Below, in pieces: positions 42,389 to 51,377 of a stretch of 64,000 nucleotides of DNA. The DNA is from Pedobacter gandavensis (lineage in GTDB: Bacteria; Bacteroidota; Bacteroidia; Sphingobacteriales; Sphingobacteriaceae). Below the pieces are notes generated by a model. It saw nothing but the letters and a program-made list of their open reading frames with translations. It was not told the origin of the DNA and did no database searches. Position 1 is the first letter of the stretch. Each line of letters begins with the position of its first letter. A program made the position numbers and the translations under genes. The stretch covers positions 1-64,000 of the forward strand of contig NZ_WNXC01000009.1 in NCBI RefSeq assembly GCF_014172405.1, written 5' to 3'.

Positions 42389-43702
42389 TTATACCGTTTT
42401 CACATCCCCTTCACTATAATCCTTAATATCAGCAATATAACCATTTAAAATCAGGAAGTCGAACAATGGTTTTGCATCCGGAGTTACAGGCATATTCGCA
42501 CTTGTAATTACAGTATTTGTCTTTTTATCCAGGAAAGGATAGGCAAATAAGCGTACATTTTTACTAAACATATCACTCACATAGCTTAACAACTGGCTTG
42601 AGTAATTCTCTCCGAAATTACTAGAGTTAAATACAAATTTAAGGTTGTTAATATTAGTCGAGATCCCAACACTTTTTGGCTTACAACGATCTAAGTATTT
42701 CGCCAATTTATTGTGTCTGGCAAAGTTAGACACCATAACCAGGTTGCCTGTTTTACACATATCCTCTGCACGTTTTGCAACGGCTTCCAGGTCAAAGCTT
42801 TCAGGCTCATCATCTCCGGCGCTCAATACATTGGATAGAAGTACCTCGATTAATACACTTAGATTTTCTTTGCTTACACTTTCTGAACGCACAAACTGAT
42901 CTACTGCCTTATTCAACATACTAAAGTTAGGATTTGATTTCTGCGCGTATTTGGTGCGTAAAATCATGATATCCTTTTTATAAAGCAAGTCTTTCGGCAA
43001 ACAAGGGTTTCCCAATGAATCAAAAATCGCGGCATCAGAAAAGTCCTTCACAATTAAATAAAGGTTCAAAAGAATATTATTAATCTTTCCAAAAGCAGGA
43101 CCACTCACAGAAATTAAATCGATCTCTACAGAACCTACAGTCAGGTTATCTGCTAAAGATTCGATCATGGTTTTAGGATCATTGTTGTAATAGAAAGCCG
43201 CATAAACTAAATTCACACCAATAATACCCAATACATTTTGCTGTAATGCTGCATCAGTATCTAGTAATCTTACATGGAAAAAGATTTCATTTGGCTCCCC
43301 TCCTGGTTCCGATTGAAAACGAATACCAATCCAGCCGTGAGGATCATTTGATTTGTTGTAATTTAAAGTCGTAACCGTATCTGCGAAAGCAAAGAAAGTA
43401 CGGTCGTCATACTTCTCCCCATTCAATCTTTCATTAAGCAGGCCAAACTCATGGCTCAACATTTTTAACAGTCTGGATTGACTAACATACCTTCCTGATT
43501 CTTCTACCCCATAAATCGCATCACTGAAAGTCATATCATAAGCCGACATGGTTTTAGCAACCGTTCCTGAGGCAGCACCCGCAGTAAAAAAATTACGCGC
43601 CACTTCTTGTCCTGCACCTATCTCCGCAAAAGTTCCGTAAATCTTAGGGTTTAAGTTAATCTTCAAAGCTTTACGCTTGGTATCCAGAATTTCTCTTTCC
43701 AT
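42389..43702 (-). CDS. Conserved cytoplasmic protein of unknown function, 437 aa
   Basis: The ATG at 43702 (MEREILDTKRKALKIN) is chosen over one 18 nt upstream, which would add MCYFCS and overlap a TATTTTTG promoter box. There is no signal peptide or membrane segment. The sequence is of ordinary globular composition, with striking segments GTFAEIGAGQEVARNFFTAG and GAASGTVAKTMSAYDMTFSD at the N-terminus, and DPHGWIGIRFQ and GVNLVYAAFYY later. I recall similar N-termini in Bacteroidota proteins but no assigned function. The GAGQE and GAASGT stretches might bind a nucleotide; this is a guess. Confidence 0.8.
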   Translation of the reverse strand: MEREILDTKRKALKINLNPKIYGTFAEIGAGQEVARNFFTAGAASGTVAKTMSAYDMTFSDAIYGVEESGRYVSQSRLLKMLSHEFGLLNERLNGEKYDDRTFFAFADTVTTLNYNKSNDPHGWIGIRFQSEPGGEPNEIFFHVRLLDTDAALQQNVLGIIGVNLVYAAFYYNNDPKTMIESLADNLTVGSVEIDLISVSGPAFGKINNILLNLYLIVKDFSDAAIFDSLGNPCLPKDLLYKKDIMILRTKYAQKSNPNFSMLNKAVDQFVRSESVSKENLSVLIEVLLSNVLSAGDDEPESFDLEAVAKRAEDMCKTGNLVMVSNFARHNKLAKYLDRCKPKSVGISTNINNLKFVFNSSNFGENYSSQLLSYVSDMFSKNVRLFAYPFLDKKTNTVITSANMPVTPDAKPLFDFLILNGYIADIKDYSEGDVKTV

Positions 43703-43706
43703 GCTG

Positions 43707-43714
43707 CAAAAATA
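43707..43714 (-). promoter_or_regulatory. -7 box TATTTTTG next to the start of the unknown gene
   Basis: An exact TAnnTTTG match ending 4 nt before the ATG at 43702. A TATGG about 22 nt upstream could act as a weak -33. The mRNA would start at or next to the ATG. Confidence 0.5.
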
Positions 43715-43782
43715 ACACAATAAGACGGAATTCAGGCCATAAAATTACCGATCTTGGCTCAAAAAATTAAAGATCAAAACAC

Positions 43783-43790
43783 TACCTTGG
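43783..43790 (+). promoter_or_regulatory. Putative -7 box TACCTTGG for the ABC ATPase gene
   Basis: One mismatch to TAnnTTTG, ending 7 nt before the ATG at 43798, which would give an almost leaderless mRNA. Confidence 0.35.
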
Positions 43791-43797
43791 TTGTCAG

Positions 43798-45513
43798 ATG
43801 CTAAACGTGACCAACCTCAACATACAATTCCTAAATAAAGCAGACAAATCCTGGCTTACTGCGGTGACTGACATTAGTTTCCGGGTGGATAAGGGAAAAG
43901 TATTGGGGATTGTTGGAGAGTCTGGATCCGGAAAATCTGTCACCTCTTTTTCCATTATGAGGCTTCATGATCCCTTAAACACTAAGGTAAGTGGCGACAT
44001 TGAATTTGACAAAATCGATATGCTCAACCTCTCTCCGGAAGAAATCCGAAAGTATAGAGGGAACAAAATTGCGATGATTTTCCAGGAACCTATGACTTCC
44101 CTAAATCCGGTATTCACCTGCGGATACCAGGTTCAGGAAGCCATTATGTTACATCAGCATAGCGATAAAGCAAGTGCTAAGGAAAAAACTATTGCTCTAT
44201 TTGAGGAAGTGCATTTGCCCCGTCCGGAGCAAATTTTTGAAAGCTATCCACATCAATTGTCTGGCGGACAAAAACAGCGCGTCATGATTGCGATGGCACT
44301 GAGTTGTAACCCAGAGCTTTTAATTGCAGACGAACCCACCACCGCTTTAGATGTTACGGTCCAAAAGACCATCCTTGAGCTGTTAATGAGGATCAAAAAA
44401 GAAAGGGGAATGGCGATGATCTTTATCTCACATGATTTAGGTGTGATTGCAGAGATTGCCGACGAGGTGGCGGTGATGTACAAGGGACAAATTGTGGAAC
44501 AGGGATCCGTTAAACAGCTATTTGACCATCCCGGACACCCTTATACCAAAGGTTTATTGGCTTGCCGGCCAAACCCACACCGCCTGCTAAAAAAGCTCCC
44601 GGTAGTAGCTGATTTTTTATCGGCAGACCCCAACCTGGCTCTGGCCCATCTACTGGACAGCAATACCTACACCGAATCCGAAATTGCCACCAGGAGAAAG
44701 GAATTGTACTCCAAATCGCCAATGTTGCAAGTCAAAGAACTCTGTACCTGGTTTCCTATAAAAAAGGGTCTTTTCGGAAAAACCACAGATTATGTCAAGG
44801 CAGTAGATCAGGTAAGTTTTGAGGTGTTCCCTGGCGAAACACTTGGTCTTGTTGGAGAATCTGGTTGTGGTAAAACCACTTTAGGCAGGAGCATTCTAAG
44901 GCTAATCAACCCAACATCCGGACAGCTCATTTTCGAAGGAAAAGACATTACGCTACTCCATAAAGCTGAACTCAGAAAAATGAGAAGAGAGATACAGATT
45001 ATCTTTCAAGACCCTTACTCCTCTTTAAATCCAAAACTTAGGATAGGAAACGCGTTAATGGAGCCTTTACAAGTCCATGGTTTATTCGAAAATGACACGA
45101 AAAGAAAAGCCCATGTATTGGAGTTATTGGAAAGAGTAGACTTAGATCCGGCAACATTCAACAAGTATCCCCATGAGTTTTCTGGTGGACAAAGACAACG
45201 GATTGTGATCGCCAGAGCATTGGCTCTACAGCCAAAATTCATCATTTGTGATGAATCAGTGTCTGCTTTAGATGTTTCCGTACAGGCACAGGTGCTTAAT
45301 TTGTTAAGGCAGCTACAACAGGATTTTGGATTGACTTATATCTTTATTTCCCATGATCTTTCTGTAGTCAAACATATTTCCGATCGCATCCTGGTGATGA
45401 ACAAAGGAAAAATAGAAGAACTGGGTTTTCCAGAAGAAATTTACTTCCATCCTAAAGCGGAGTATACCAAAAAACTGATTGCAGCAATACCTGGCTCATC
45501 CGGCAAAAATTAG
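43798..45513 (+). CDS. Oligopeptide-type ABC transporter ATP-binding protein with two ATPase domains
   Basis: 571 residues, a DppD-DppF fusion as in YejF or GsiA. First domain: Walker A GESGSGKS, signature LSGGQKQRV, Walker B LLIADEPTTALD. An oligopeptide-transporter C-terminal extension (PHRLLKKLP) links to the second domain: Walker A GESGCGKTT, signature FSGGQRQRI, Walker B FIICDESVSALD. Both look active. It would drive uptake of peptides, nickel or similar. No permease or binding protein gene is adjacent here: the neighbours are a conserved unknown and MscS, both on the other strand. The partners must be elsewhere. Confidence 0.93.
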   Translation: MLNVTNLNIQFLNKADKSWLTAVTDISFRVDKGKVLGIVGESGSGKSVTSFSIMRLHDPLNTKVSGDIEFDKIDMLNLSPEEIRKYRGNKIAMIFQEPMTSLNPVFTCGYQVQEAIMLHQHSDKASAKEKTIALFEEVHLPRPEQIFESYPHQLSGGQKQRVMIAMALSCNPELLIADEPTTALDVTVQKTILELLMRIKKERGMAMIFISHDLGVIAEIADEVAVMYKGQIVEQGSVKQLFDHPGHPYTKGLLACRPNPHRLLKKLPVVADFLSADPNLALAHLLDSNTYTESEIATRRKELYSKSPMLQVKELCTWFPIKKGLFGKTTDYVKAVDQVSFEVFPGETLGLVGESGCGKTTLGRSILRLINPTSGQLIFEGKDITLLHKAELRKMRREIQIIFQDPYSSLNPKLRIGNALMEPLQVHGLFENDTKRKAHVLELLERVDLDPATFNKYPHEFSGGQRQRIVIARALALQPKFIICDESVSALDVSVQAQVLNLLRQLQQDFGLTYIFISHDLSVVKHISDRILVMNKGKIEELGFPEEIYFHPKAEYTKKLIAAIPGSSGKN

Positions 45514-45540
45514 TCAGCGCAAATACAGTAAATTTTAGGT

Positions 45541-46434
45541 TTAATGAATTTCCGGTTCCCCAGGACCGCTGGCCAGTTTGATTAAAGCGGTATTCAGTAA
45601 CCTTCTAACAGCACGCTCTTTTACCTTATCATAGTGTTTCAAAAGCACCATCACCTTAAAAATGGCCACATCTTTATTGATGGCAATCGTCTTTATCGAC
45701 AAACCTCCCTCTACCACATTATCAGCATCATTTTCAATCGCTTTTGTCAGGTATTCCTCTAGAAATTCAGGGGTATAACCATACCGTAGCGACAAGTCAA
45801 ATTCTATACTTAATTTCTTGGTGTTTTGCTTGGATTGGTTCACGATCACAGAACCAAAAGCCACAGAATTTGGAATGATTACCATATCACTATCCTCATT
45901 CTGAAGAATCATATTGGTCAAGGTAATGTCCAGAATTTTCCCTTCATGTTCCGCTAATTTGATATAGTCGCCTAATGATAGGCGGTCTGAAAACATGATA
46001 ATCAATCCATTGATCATACTGGTGATGTAATCCTTGAAAGTCACCGCCAATGCCGCCGCCACAATCGATACACTAAACACCAGCTCTCTAGGATCTATGC
46101 TGAACAAGGCCGTCAATGCCAGCGCAAAAAACACGGTATTAAAAATAGAAACCACCCTATTGATTCCCAGAATAAAGTTATCCTTGATGTTCTTTTTCAG
46201 TCTGTGTTTCTTGATGTACCAGTAGATCACCACCAACCTCAGGATAGAAACGAGCAAACTCGGGCCTAAAAACAGAATAAAACCCTTACTTAATTTCCCT
46301 AAAAAAGGATACTCGGTATACAGCTGAGGTACTTTGATCGCAAAATAAATCAGCGCTGTGCAAATCAATGCCTTGATCAGAATCATGATCAATTCTTTAC
46401 CTGTTTCCCGCTCTTTATCTTCTATTGTTATCAA
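45541..46434 (-). CDS. Small-conductance mechanosensitive channel family protein (MscS)
   Basis: 297 residues. Three or four hydrophobic segments occupy residues about 15-135. The pore helix and beta domain are recognisable in VAAALAVTFKDYITSMINGL and RLSLGDYIKL-AEHEGKILDITLTN, the MscS core. The C-terminal alpha/beta domain follows (FDLSLRYGYTPEFLEEYLTKA). Senses membrane tension and releases solutes on hypo-osmotic shock. Convergent with the ABC ATPase gene and divergent from rnr. Confidence 0.9.
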   Translation of the reverse strand: MITIEDKERETGKELIMILIKALICTALIYFAIKVPQLYTEYPFLGKLSKGFILFLGPSLLVSILRLVVIYWYIKKHRLKKNIKDNFILGINRVVSIFNTVFFALALTALFSIDPRELVFSVSIVAAALAVTFKDYITSMINGLIIMFSDRLSLGDYIKLAEHEGKILDITLTNMILQNEDSDMVIIPNSVAFGSVIVNQSKQNTKKLSIEFDLSLRYGYTPEFLEEYLTKAIENDADNVVEGGLSIKTIAINKDVAIFKVMVLLKHYDKVKERAVRRLLNTALIKLASGPGEPEIH

Positions 46435-46466
46435 AACCTATATTCTTTAATAAAACCTTATTTATC

Positions 46467-46474
46467 CAAAGATA
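46467..46474 (-). promoter_or_regulatory. -7 box TATCTTTG for mscS
   Basis: An exact TAnnTTTG match on the minus strand about 33 nt before the ATG at 46434. Confidence 0.45.
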
Positions 46475-46554
46475 CAAAAATCGGCCATCCATTATCACAG
46501 ATTTAACCGCATCTACACCTTCCTATTGCCGTATTAAAGACATTTAACTGGGCA

Positions 46555-46589
46555 TTTGACAGCTTTTCCACTTCAAATTGTTACCTTCG
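46555..46589 (+). promoter_or_regulatory. Promoter of rnr: TTTG at -33 and TACCTTCG at -7
   Basis: TTTG at 46555-46558 and TACCTTCG at 46582-46589 are 23 nt apart, close to the Bacteroidota consensus. The predicted start at about 46595 lies after the ATG at 46591, which supports the ATG at 46609 as the true start of rnr. Confidence 0.55.
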
Positions 46590-46608
46590 AATGATTCATA
46601 TCTATACT

Positions 46609-48738
46609 ATGGCAAAAAATAAATCATCTCACTTAGAACTCGTTTTAATACAATTAATTAGCGATGTTCTGGAGAAAAGCAACAAAGAGGCCCTGAATTA
46701 CAAACAGGTCTCCGCGAAATTAAACATTACAGATTCCGATGCTAAGGAAACTATCCTCGATATATTAAAACAACAGGCTAAAAAGGGCATTTTCGCTGAA
46801 CCGGAACGTGGCAAGTTCAGGTTGAAAGACCTGAAAACCTTTATCATTGGAAAAGTCGACATGACAGCTGATGGTAATGCATTCATCGTTCCTGACGATG
46901 AGTTTGAAAAAGACGTATTTGTTTCTTCCCGTAAACTTCACAATGCGCTTCATGGCGATAAAGTAAAAGTTTACATCTACGCCAAGAAAAGCGGCCGCAA
47001 GAATGAAGGAGAAGTTGTAGAGATCATTCAACGTGCAAAAACTGACTTTATTGGTGTCATTAAGATTTCAGACCGTTTCGCATTTGTAAACGTGGACGAC
47101 AAGAAAATGCTCCATGATATTTTTGTGCCTTTAAGTGACCTTAATGGCGCTAAAAACGGGCAAAAAGTTCAAGTAAGCATCACAGATTGGCCGGAAGGGG
47201 CGAAAAATCCTATTGGCAAAATCACAACTATCCTTGGAGAACAAGGAGAGAACAATACAGAAATGAATGCGATTCTAGCGCAGTATGGCTTCCCTTTGAG
47301 CTTCCCACCGGAAGTAGAAAAAGAGGCGAATGCCATTCCTGAGCAAGTATCCCCTGCAGAAATCGAAGGTCGCAGAGATTTCAGAGATACCGTGACTTTC
47401 ACGATTGACCCTGCCGATGCAAAAGATTTCGATGATGCCATTTCCTTCAAGAAACTGGAAAATGGAAACTACGAAATTGGAGTCCACATTGCCGATGTAT
47501 CTCACTATGTAAGACCTAATTCAGCCCTGGATAAAGAAGCTTATGGCCGGGCTACCTCAGTTTATCTGGTAGACAGAGTCATTCCGATGCTTCCAGAGCG
47601 CTTGAGTAACGGAGTATGCTCCTTACGTCCAAATGAAGATAAACTATGCTTTGCAGCTGTTTTCGAACTGGATGAAAAAGCAAATATCATCACGCAATGG
47701 TTTGGTCGCACCGTAATCCATTCTAACAGACGCTTCAGCTATGAAGAAGCACAAGAAGTGATTGAAACTAAAGCAGGCGACCATGCAGAAGAGATTCTGA
47801 AACTGAACGAGCTTGCTTACATCCTTAGAGAAAAGAAATTCAAGGAAGGTGCCATCAGCTTTGAGAGCACAGAGGTTAAATTCAAACTGGATGAGACTGG
47901 CAAGCCAATTGGCGTTTATGTAAAAGAACGTAAAGATGCCCATAAACTGATTGAAGATTACATGTTACTTGCTAATAGAAAAGTAGCAGAATTTATCGCT
48001 AAAAAAGGCAAAGGCAAACAGAAATACACTTTCATTTACCGTTCACATGATTCTCCTAACCTTGAAACGTTAAATACTTTTGCACTTTTTGCAGCGCGTT
48101 TCGGTTACAAGATCAACACAAAATCTGATAAAGAGATTGCGAAATCACTGAACTATCTGATGGAAGATGTGGAAGGTAAAAAAGAACAAAACGTATTGAC
48201 ACAACTGGCCATCCGTTCTATGGCAAAAGCCGTCTATACGACTAAGAAAACCAGTCACTACGGTTTGGCATTCGACCATTACACCCACTTTACCTCTCCC
48301 ATCAGACGTTACCCTGATGTGATGGTACATCGCCTCCTTGCTGCTTATCTGAATGAGGAGAAATCCGCAAATGAGGAAGAATATGAAATCGCTGCTTCTC
48401 ATTCCTCGGCAATGGAGAAACGTGCAGCAGATGCGGAACGTGCTTCGATCAAATATAAACAAGCGGAATACCTGGAAGACAATATTGGAAACACCTATAC
48501 GGGAATTATTTCAGGTGTAACCGAATGGGGCATGTACATTGAGTTAATGGCTAATAAGTGTGAGGGCATGATTCGCCTGAGGGACTTAACGGACGACTTC
48601 TATGTGCTTGACGAAAAAAACTACTGTATTGTAGGCCAGCGTAAAAAGAAAACTTATCAGCTGGGCGATGAAGTACAAGTGAAAGTGAAAAAAGTTGACC
48701 TCTCCAAAAGACAAATAGATTTTTCTTTAATCCAATAA
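46609..48738 (+). CDS. rnr: Ribonuclease R
   Basis: 709 residues from the ATG at 46609 (MAKNKSSHLEL); an ATG at 46591 is probably upstream of the transcription start. Winged-helix N-terminus (about 10-70), cold-shock domains (about 80-240), the RNB nuclease domain with DPADAKDFDDAISF carrying the metal-binding Asp residues, HYTHFTSPIRRYPDVMVHRLL, and a C-terminal S1 domain (about 625-705). It is a processive 3'-5' exoribonuclease that degrades structured RNA. The gene is followed after 38 nt by a polyprenyl synthase gene with its own promoter-like box. Confidence 0.95.
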   Translation: MAKNKSSHLELVLIQLISDVLEKSNKEALNYKQVSAKLNITDSDAKETILDILKQQAKKGIFAEPERGKFRLKDLKTFIIGKVDMTADGNAFIVPDDEFEKDVFVSSRKLHNALHGDKVKVYIYAKKSGRKNEGEVVEIIQRAKTDFIGVIKISDRFAFVNVDDKKMLHDIFVPLSDLNGAKNGQKVQVSITDWPEGAKNPIGKITTILGEQGENNTEMNAILAQYGFPLSFPPEVEKEANAIPEQVSPAEIEGRRDFRDTVTFTIDPADAKDFDDAISFKKLENGNYEIGVHIADVSHYVRPNSALDKEAYGRATSVYLVDRVIPMLPERLSNGVCSLRPNEDKLCFAAVFELDEKANIITQWFGRTVIHSNRRFSYEEAQEVIETKAGDHAEEILKLNELAYILREKKFKEGAISFESTEVKFKLDETGKPIGVYVKERKDAHKLIEDYMLLANRKVAEFIAKKGKGKQKYTFIYRSHDSPNLETLNTFALFAARFGYKINTKSDKEIAKSLNYLMEDVEGKKEQNVLTQLAIRSMAKAVYTTKKTSHYGLAFDHYTHFTSPIRRYPDVMVHRLLAAYLNEEKSANEEEYEIAASHSSAMEKRAADAERASIKYKQAEYLEDNIGNTYTGIISGVTEWGMYIELMANKCEGMIRLRDLTDDFYVLDEKNYCIVGQRKKKTYQLGDEVQVKVKKVDLSKRQIDFSLIQ

Positions 48739-48760
48739 TTAAAACAGATACTTCGGTAAA

Positions 48761-48768
48761 CACCTTTG
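48761..48768 (+). promoter_or_regulatory. Possible -7 box CACCTTTG for the polyprenyl synthase gene
   Basis: One mismatch to TAnnTTTG, 8 nt before the ATG at 48777. No good -33 box. Confidence 0.3.
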
Positions 48769-48776
48769 CAAAAAAC

Positions 48777-49745
48777 ATGTATACTCCTACCCAATTACAA
48801 GAAATTATAGAAAATGCTATTGATAAGATCGAATACCCTGCACACCCTGCAAGACTTTATGAGCCGATCCGCTATATCATGAGCCTTGGTGGCAAAAGAA
48901 TCAGACCAGCATTGGTATTAATGGCTGCTGATTTATTTGGCACCAGTATTGAAAAAGCGATCCCTGCTGCATTGGCGATTGAAACCTTTCATAATTTCAC
49001 TTTAATACATGATGACATCATGGACAATGCACCTTTACGCAGAGGCCAGCAAAGTGTACATGAAAAGTGGGGAGTTAACAATGCCATCCTTAGTGGCGAT
49101 GTGATGATGGTAGAATCCAATAAGCACCTCTCTATGCTAGACAGTAGCGTACTTAAAGACGCGTTGGATACCTTTAATACCACCGCACAAGGCGTTTGTG
49201 AAGGTCAGCAGTTAGACATGGAATTTGAAGAACGTGAACAGGTGGGTATTTCTGAATACATCAACATGATCCGTTTAAAAACTGCGGTATTGTTAGGTGG
49301 AGCGATGAAGCTAGGGGCTCAGGTGGCGGGTGCCAGTCCAGAGGAAGCTGCAACACTGTACGAATTCGGAGAAAATATCGGGATTGCCTTCCAGTTACAA
49401 GACGACATTCTGGACGTTTACGGAGATCCCGAGAAATTCGGGAAACAGGTTGGTGGTGATATTATTGCGAATAAAAAAACCTTACTCCTGCTAAAATTAA
49501 AAGAATTGGCTGAGCCTGCTGATTTATTGGAAATGCGAGCGCAAAGTACCAACACAGATTTCACGGATAAAATCGCCAACATGACGAATTTATACAATAA
49601 GTACGACATCAGGGCGCTGGCCAGCGTAGAAATGAGAAACTATTCTGACAAAGCCTTCGAGGCACTGAGCGCATTAGCGGTCCCTGAGGAAAGAAAAGGG
49701 GAATTACTACTACTATCTAATCAACTTATGAATAGAGAGCACTAA
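48777..49745 (+). CDS. Trans-isoprenyl diphosphate synthase (polyprenyl synthetase)
   Basis: 322 residues. GGKRIRPALVLMAADL, the first aspartate-rich motif LIHDDIMDNAPLRRG (DDxxD) and the second QLQDDILDVYGD (DDxxD) are all present. The residues before the first motif do not include the usual double aromatic pair of a short-chain type, so product length is uncertain. It may make the farnesyl/geranylgeranyl or a longer chain for menaquinone or carotenoids. Same strand as rnr, 38 nt downstream. Confidence 0.92.
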   Translation: MYTPTQLQEIIENAIDKIEYPAHPARLYEPIRYIMSLGGKRIRPALVLMAADLFGTSIEKAIPAALAIETFHNFTLIHDDIMDNAPLRRGQQSVHEKWGVNNAILSGDVMMVESNKHLSMLDSSVLKDALDTFNTTAQGVCEGQQLDMEFEEREQVGISEYINMIRLKTAVLLGGAMKLGAQVAGASPEEAATLYEFGENIGIAFQLQDDILDVYGDPEKFGKQVGGDIIANKKTLLLLKLKELAEPADLLEMRAQSTNTDFTDKIANMTNLYNKYDIRALASVEMRNYSDKAFEALSALAVPEERKGELLLLSNQLMNREH

Positions 49746-49772
49746 GCAGCTTAAAATCTAATTAGCCTACAT

Positions 49773-49816
49773 AAAGCAGCTATCGGGGAAACAACTAATC
49801 TTCTAATAGCTGCTTT
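49773..49816 (+). terminator. Terminator of the polyprenyl synthase gene, overlapping the convergent gene's end
   Basis: AAAGCAGCTAT at 49773-49783 pairs perfectly with ATAGCTGCTTT at 49806-49816, followed by ACTTTTTC. The right arm lies within the last codons of the gene at 49795-50757. Confidence 0.7.
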
Positions 49817-50757
49817 ACTTTTTCTGCGGTAAGAGGTTTCACGAAAAAATCCTTTACACACATAAAAGATTTCGCCCTCAATTTCTCTCTTGGATCTATC
49901 GAAGAAGAAACGATAATAACGTCTACATAGATCTGATGCGCTTCCATCATCTCCAGAAACTTCCAACCATCAATTTCTGGCATATGCAAGTCCAGCAAGA
50001 TCAGGTCCGGATTATTTTCTTTAATGTATCCTAAAGCAATTTCGGGATCATTGAACAAAGCGATTTTCTTCTCGGTATACTGTTTCCTGATCAGCATCTG
50101 ATGCAACCTATTGGTAATGATATCATCATCTACGAGCACAATATGATTGGTATCGGCTTTTTCATTCAATTCGGCAAAAGGATCTTCATTTTCCTGCTTG
50201 TGCATCATGGAATTGAGCATTTTAATGATCCCGTCCAGTTTCAGCGCTTGCAGGTTGATATCATTCAGTAATTGATTGATTTTAGCGAGTTCAAAATTTT
50301 CCAGCTGCTGATAGTTGCTGAGCGTTGATAAGCTCAGGATATTGGTAATGGGTGCTCTTAATTCGTGTGAAGTCAGATGTGAATATTCACCGATCATTTT
50401 TAAGGAACCGAAATGATGGCTATCATTCACAAGCGTACACAATACCTGATGTACCAGCCCATCCTTAAACAACGGTGTAAAGATAATTTGGAGAAATAGG
50501 TCGTTGGTATTTTCAATACCGAACCGCTGTGCTATACTAAAACTGTGTCCGGCAAAACACCTAATGAGTAAACTTTGAAAATTCTTCCTGTATTTCTGTG
50601 CAATGATTTCCACAGCCAAGTCCCCAATTGAGGGAGATTTAATCAAAAAACTATCCAGATCATTTTGAGCCTCTAGGTTAAAAGACACCAGTAGGTAATT
50701 TTTATCAATCGTAAAAAACGAGCAGTCTGCAGCTTCGCAAATCCTTCTAATTGGCAT
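49795..50757 (-). CDS. PAS-like / HisKA / receiver protein lacking a kinase ATPase domain
   Basis: 320 residues. Residues 1-115 look like a PAS-type sensor. Residues about 118-185 form a HisKA dimerisation helix pair with the H-box SHLTSHELRAPITNI (His131), exactly as in Bacteroidota PAS sensor kinases. A linker is followed directly by a receiver domain at about 203-320 with VLVDDD at strand 1, the acceptor Asp256 in LILLDLHMPEIDG, and a Lys in FFVKPL. There is no HATPase domain (no N, G1, G2 or F box), so it cannot autophosphorylate. It could be phosphorylated by another kinase and pass phosphate between His131 and Asp256. No output domain. Monocistronic, convergent with the polyprenyl synthase. 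Confidence 0.87.
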   Translation of the reverse strand: MPIRRICEAADCSFFTIDKNYLLVSFNLEAQNDLDSFLIKSPSIGDLAVEIIAQKYRKNFQSLLIRCFAGHSFSIAQRFGIENTNDLFLQIIFTPLFKDGLVHQVLCTLVNDSHHFGSLKMIGEYSHLTSHELRAPITNILSLSTLSNYQQLENFELAKINQLLNDINLQALKLDGIIKMLNSMMHKQENEDPFAELNEKADTNHIVLVDDDIITNRLHQMLIRKQYTEKKIALFNDPEIALGYIKENNPDLILLDLHMPEIDGWKFLEMMEAHQIYVDVIIVSSSIDPREKLRAKSFMCVKDFFVKPLTAEKVKQLLED

Positions 50758-50965
50758 ATTTTAAGTCTTTTAAAGCACTTAATGAGTTTAAACAATCATA
50801 AACACTTCCCTCCTGGTCTATCCTCATTAGCCTTATAATTAACATAATTGAATTCTGTTTATCATAAACTAACACCCTGACCTATTTATGGAGTCATAAT
50901 TGCCTTATTTATCAAACAATTAACTCATTTGTAATCAACGCAAATCAACGAAATATATATTAGTT

Positions 50966-51319
50966 ATGCAAGAAATTCTATCAAAGAAGGATATTGGGGA
51001 AAGGATTAAAGATTTGAGGGCAAAGAACGGCCTTTCACAGTCATTGATTGCGGAAGTACTCCAATTATCACGAAGCAATTATTCTCAAATAGAACTTGGA
51101 AATCAGTATCCTTCTTTTCATACGCTACATAAACTCGCCAGATATTATGGCAAGACTTACCATTGGCTGATTCATGGGATAGAGGAGGAGAATGAGGATC
51201 GCTTTGGTATGGCTAATCAGCTCATTCTAGACCTGGAGAACACCTTAAAGCAATTTAGTGCAACCGTTGATAAGTTAGCGGAAGAACTGGACCTGTTAAA
51301 AGTAAAATCCGCAAAATAA
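50966..51319 (+). CDS. XRE-family helix-turn-helix regulator
   Basis: 117 residues. HTH_3 domain at about residues 10-65: IGERIKDLRAKNGLSQSLIA, then LQLSRSNYSQIELGNQYPS and LHKLARYYGKTYHWLIHG. The C-terminal 40 residues are a likely coiled coil for dimerisation (LILDLENTLKQFSATVDKLA). It stands alone between the HisKA-receiver gene (divergent) and rpmA (convergent), and its targets are unknown. Confidence 0.9.
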   Translation: MQEILSKKDIGERIKDLRAKNGLSQSLIAEVLQLSRSNYSQIELGNQYPSFHTLHKLARYYGKTYHWLIHGIEEENEDRFGMANQLILDLENTLKQFSATVDKLAEELDLLKVKSAK

Positions 51320-51330
51320 GCGGTAAGCAA

Positions 51331-51363
51331 AAAAGGGCCATAACATTACGTCATGGCCCTTTT
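51331..51363. terminator. Bidirectional terminator between the XRE gene and rpmA
   Basis: AAAAGGGCCAT at 51331-51341 pairs perfectly with ATGGCCCTTTT at 51353-51363. Confidence 0.9.
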
Positions 51364-51377
51364 CAAATATTGTTCTA

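Noticed and set aside
46591..46608. Upstream ATG for rnr
   Set aside because: The best promoter places the transcription start after it; the residues it adds (MIHIYT) are not typical of RNase R.
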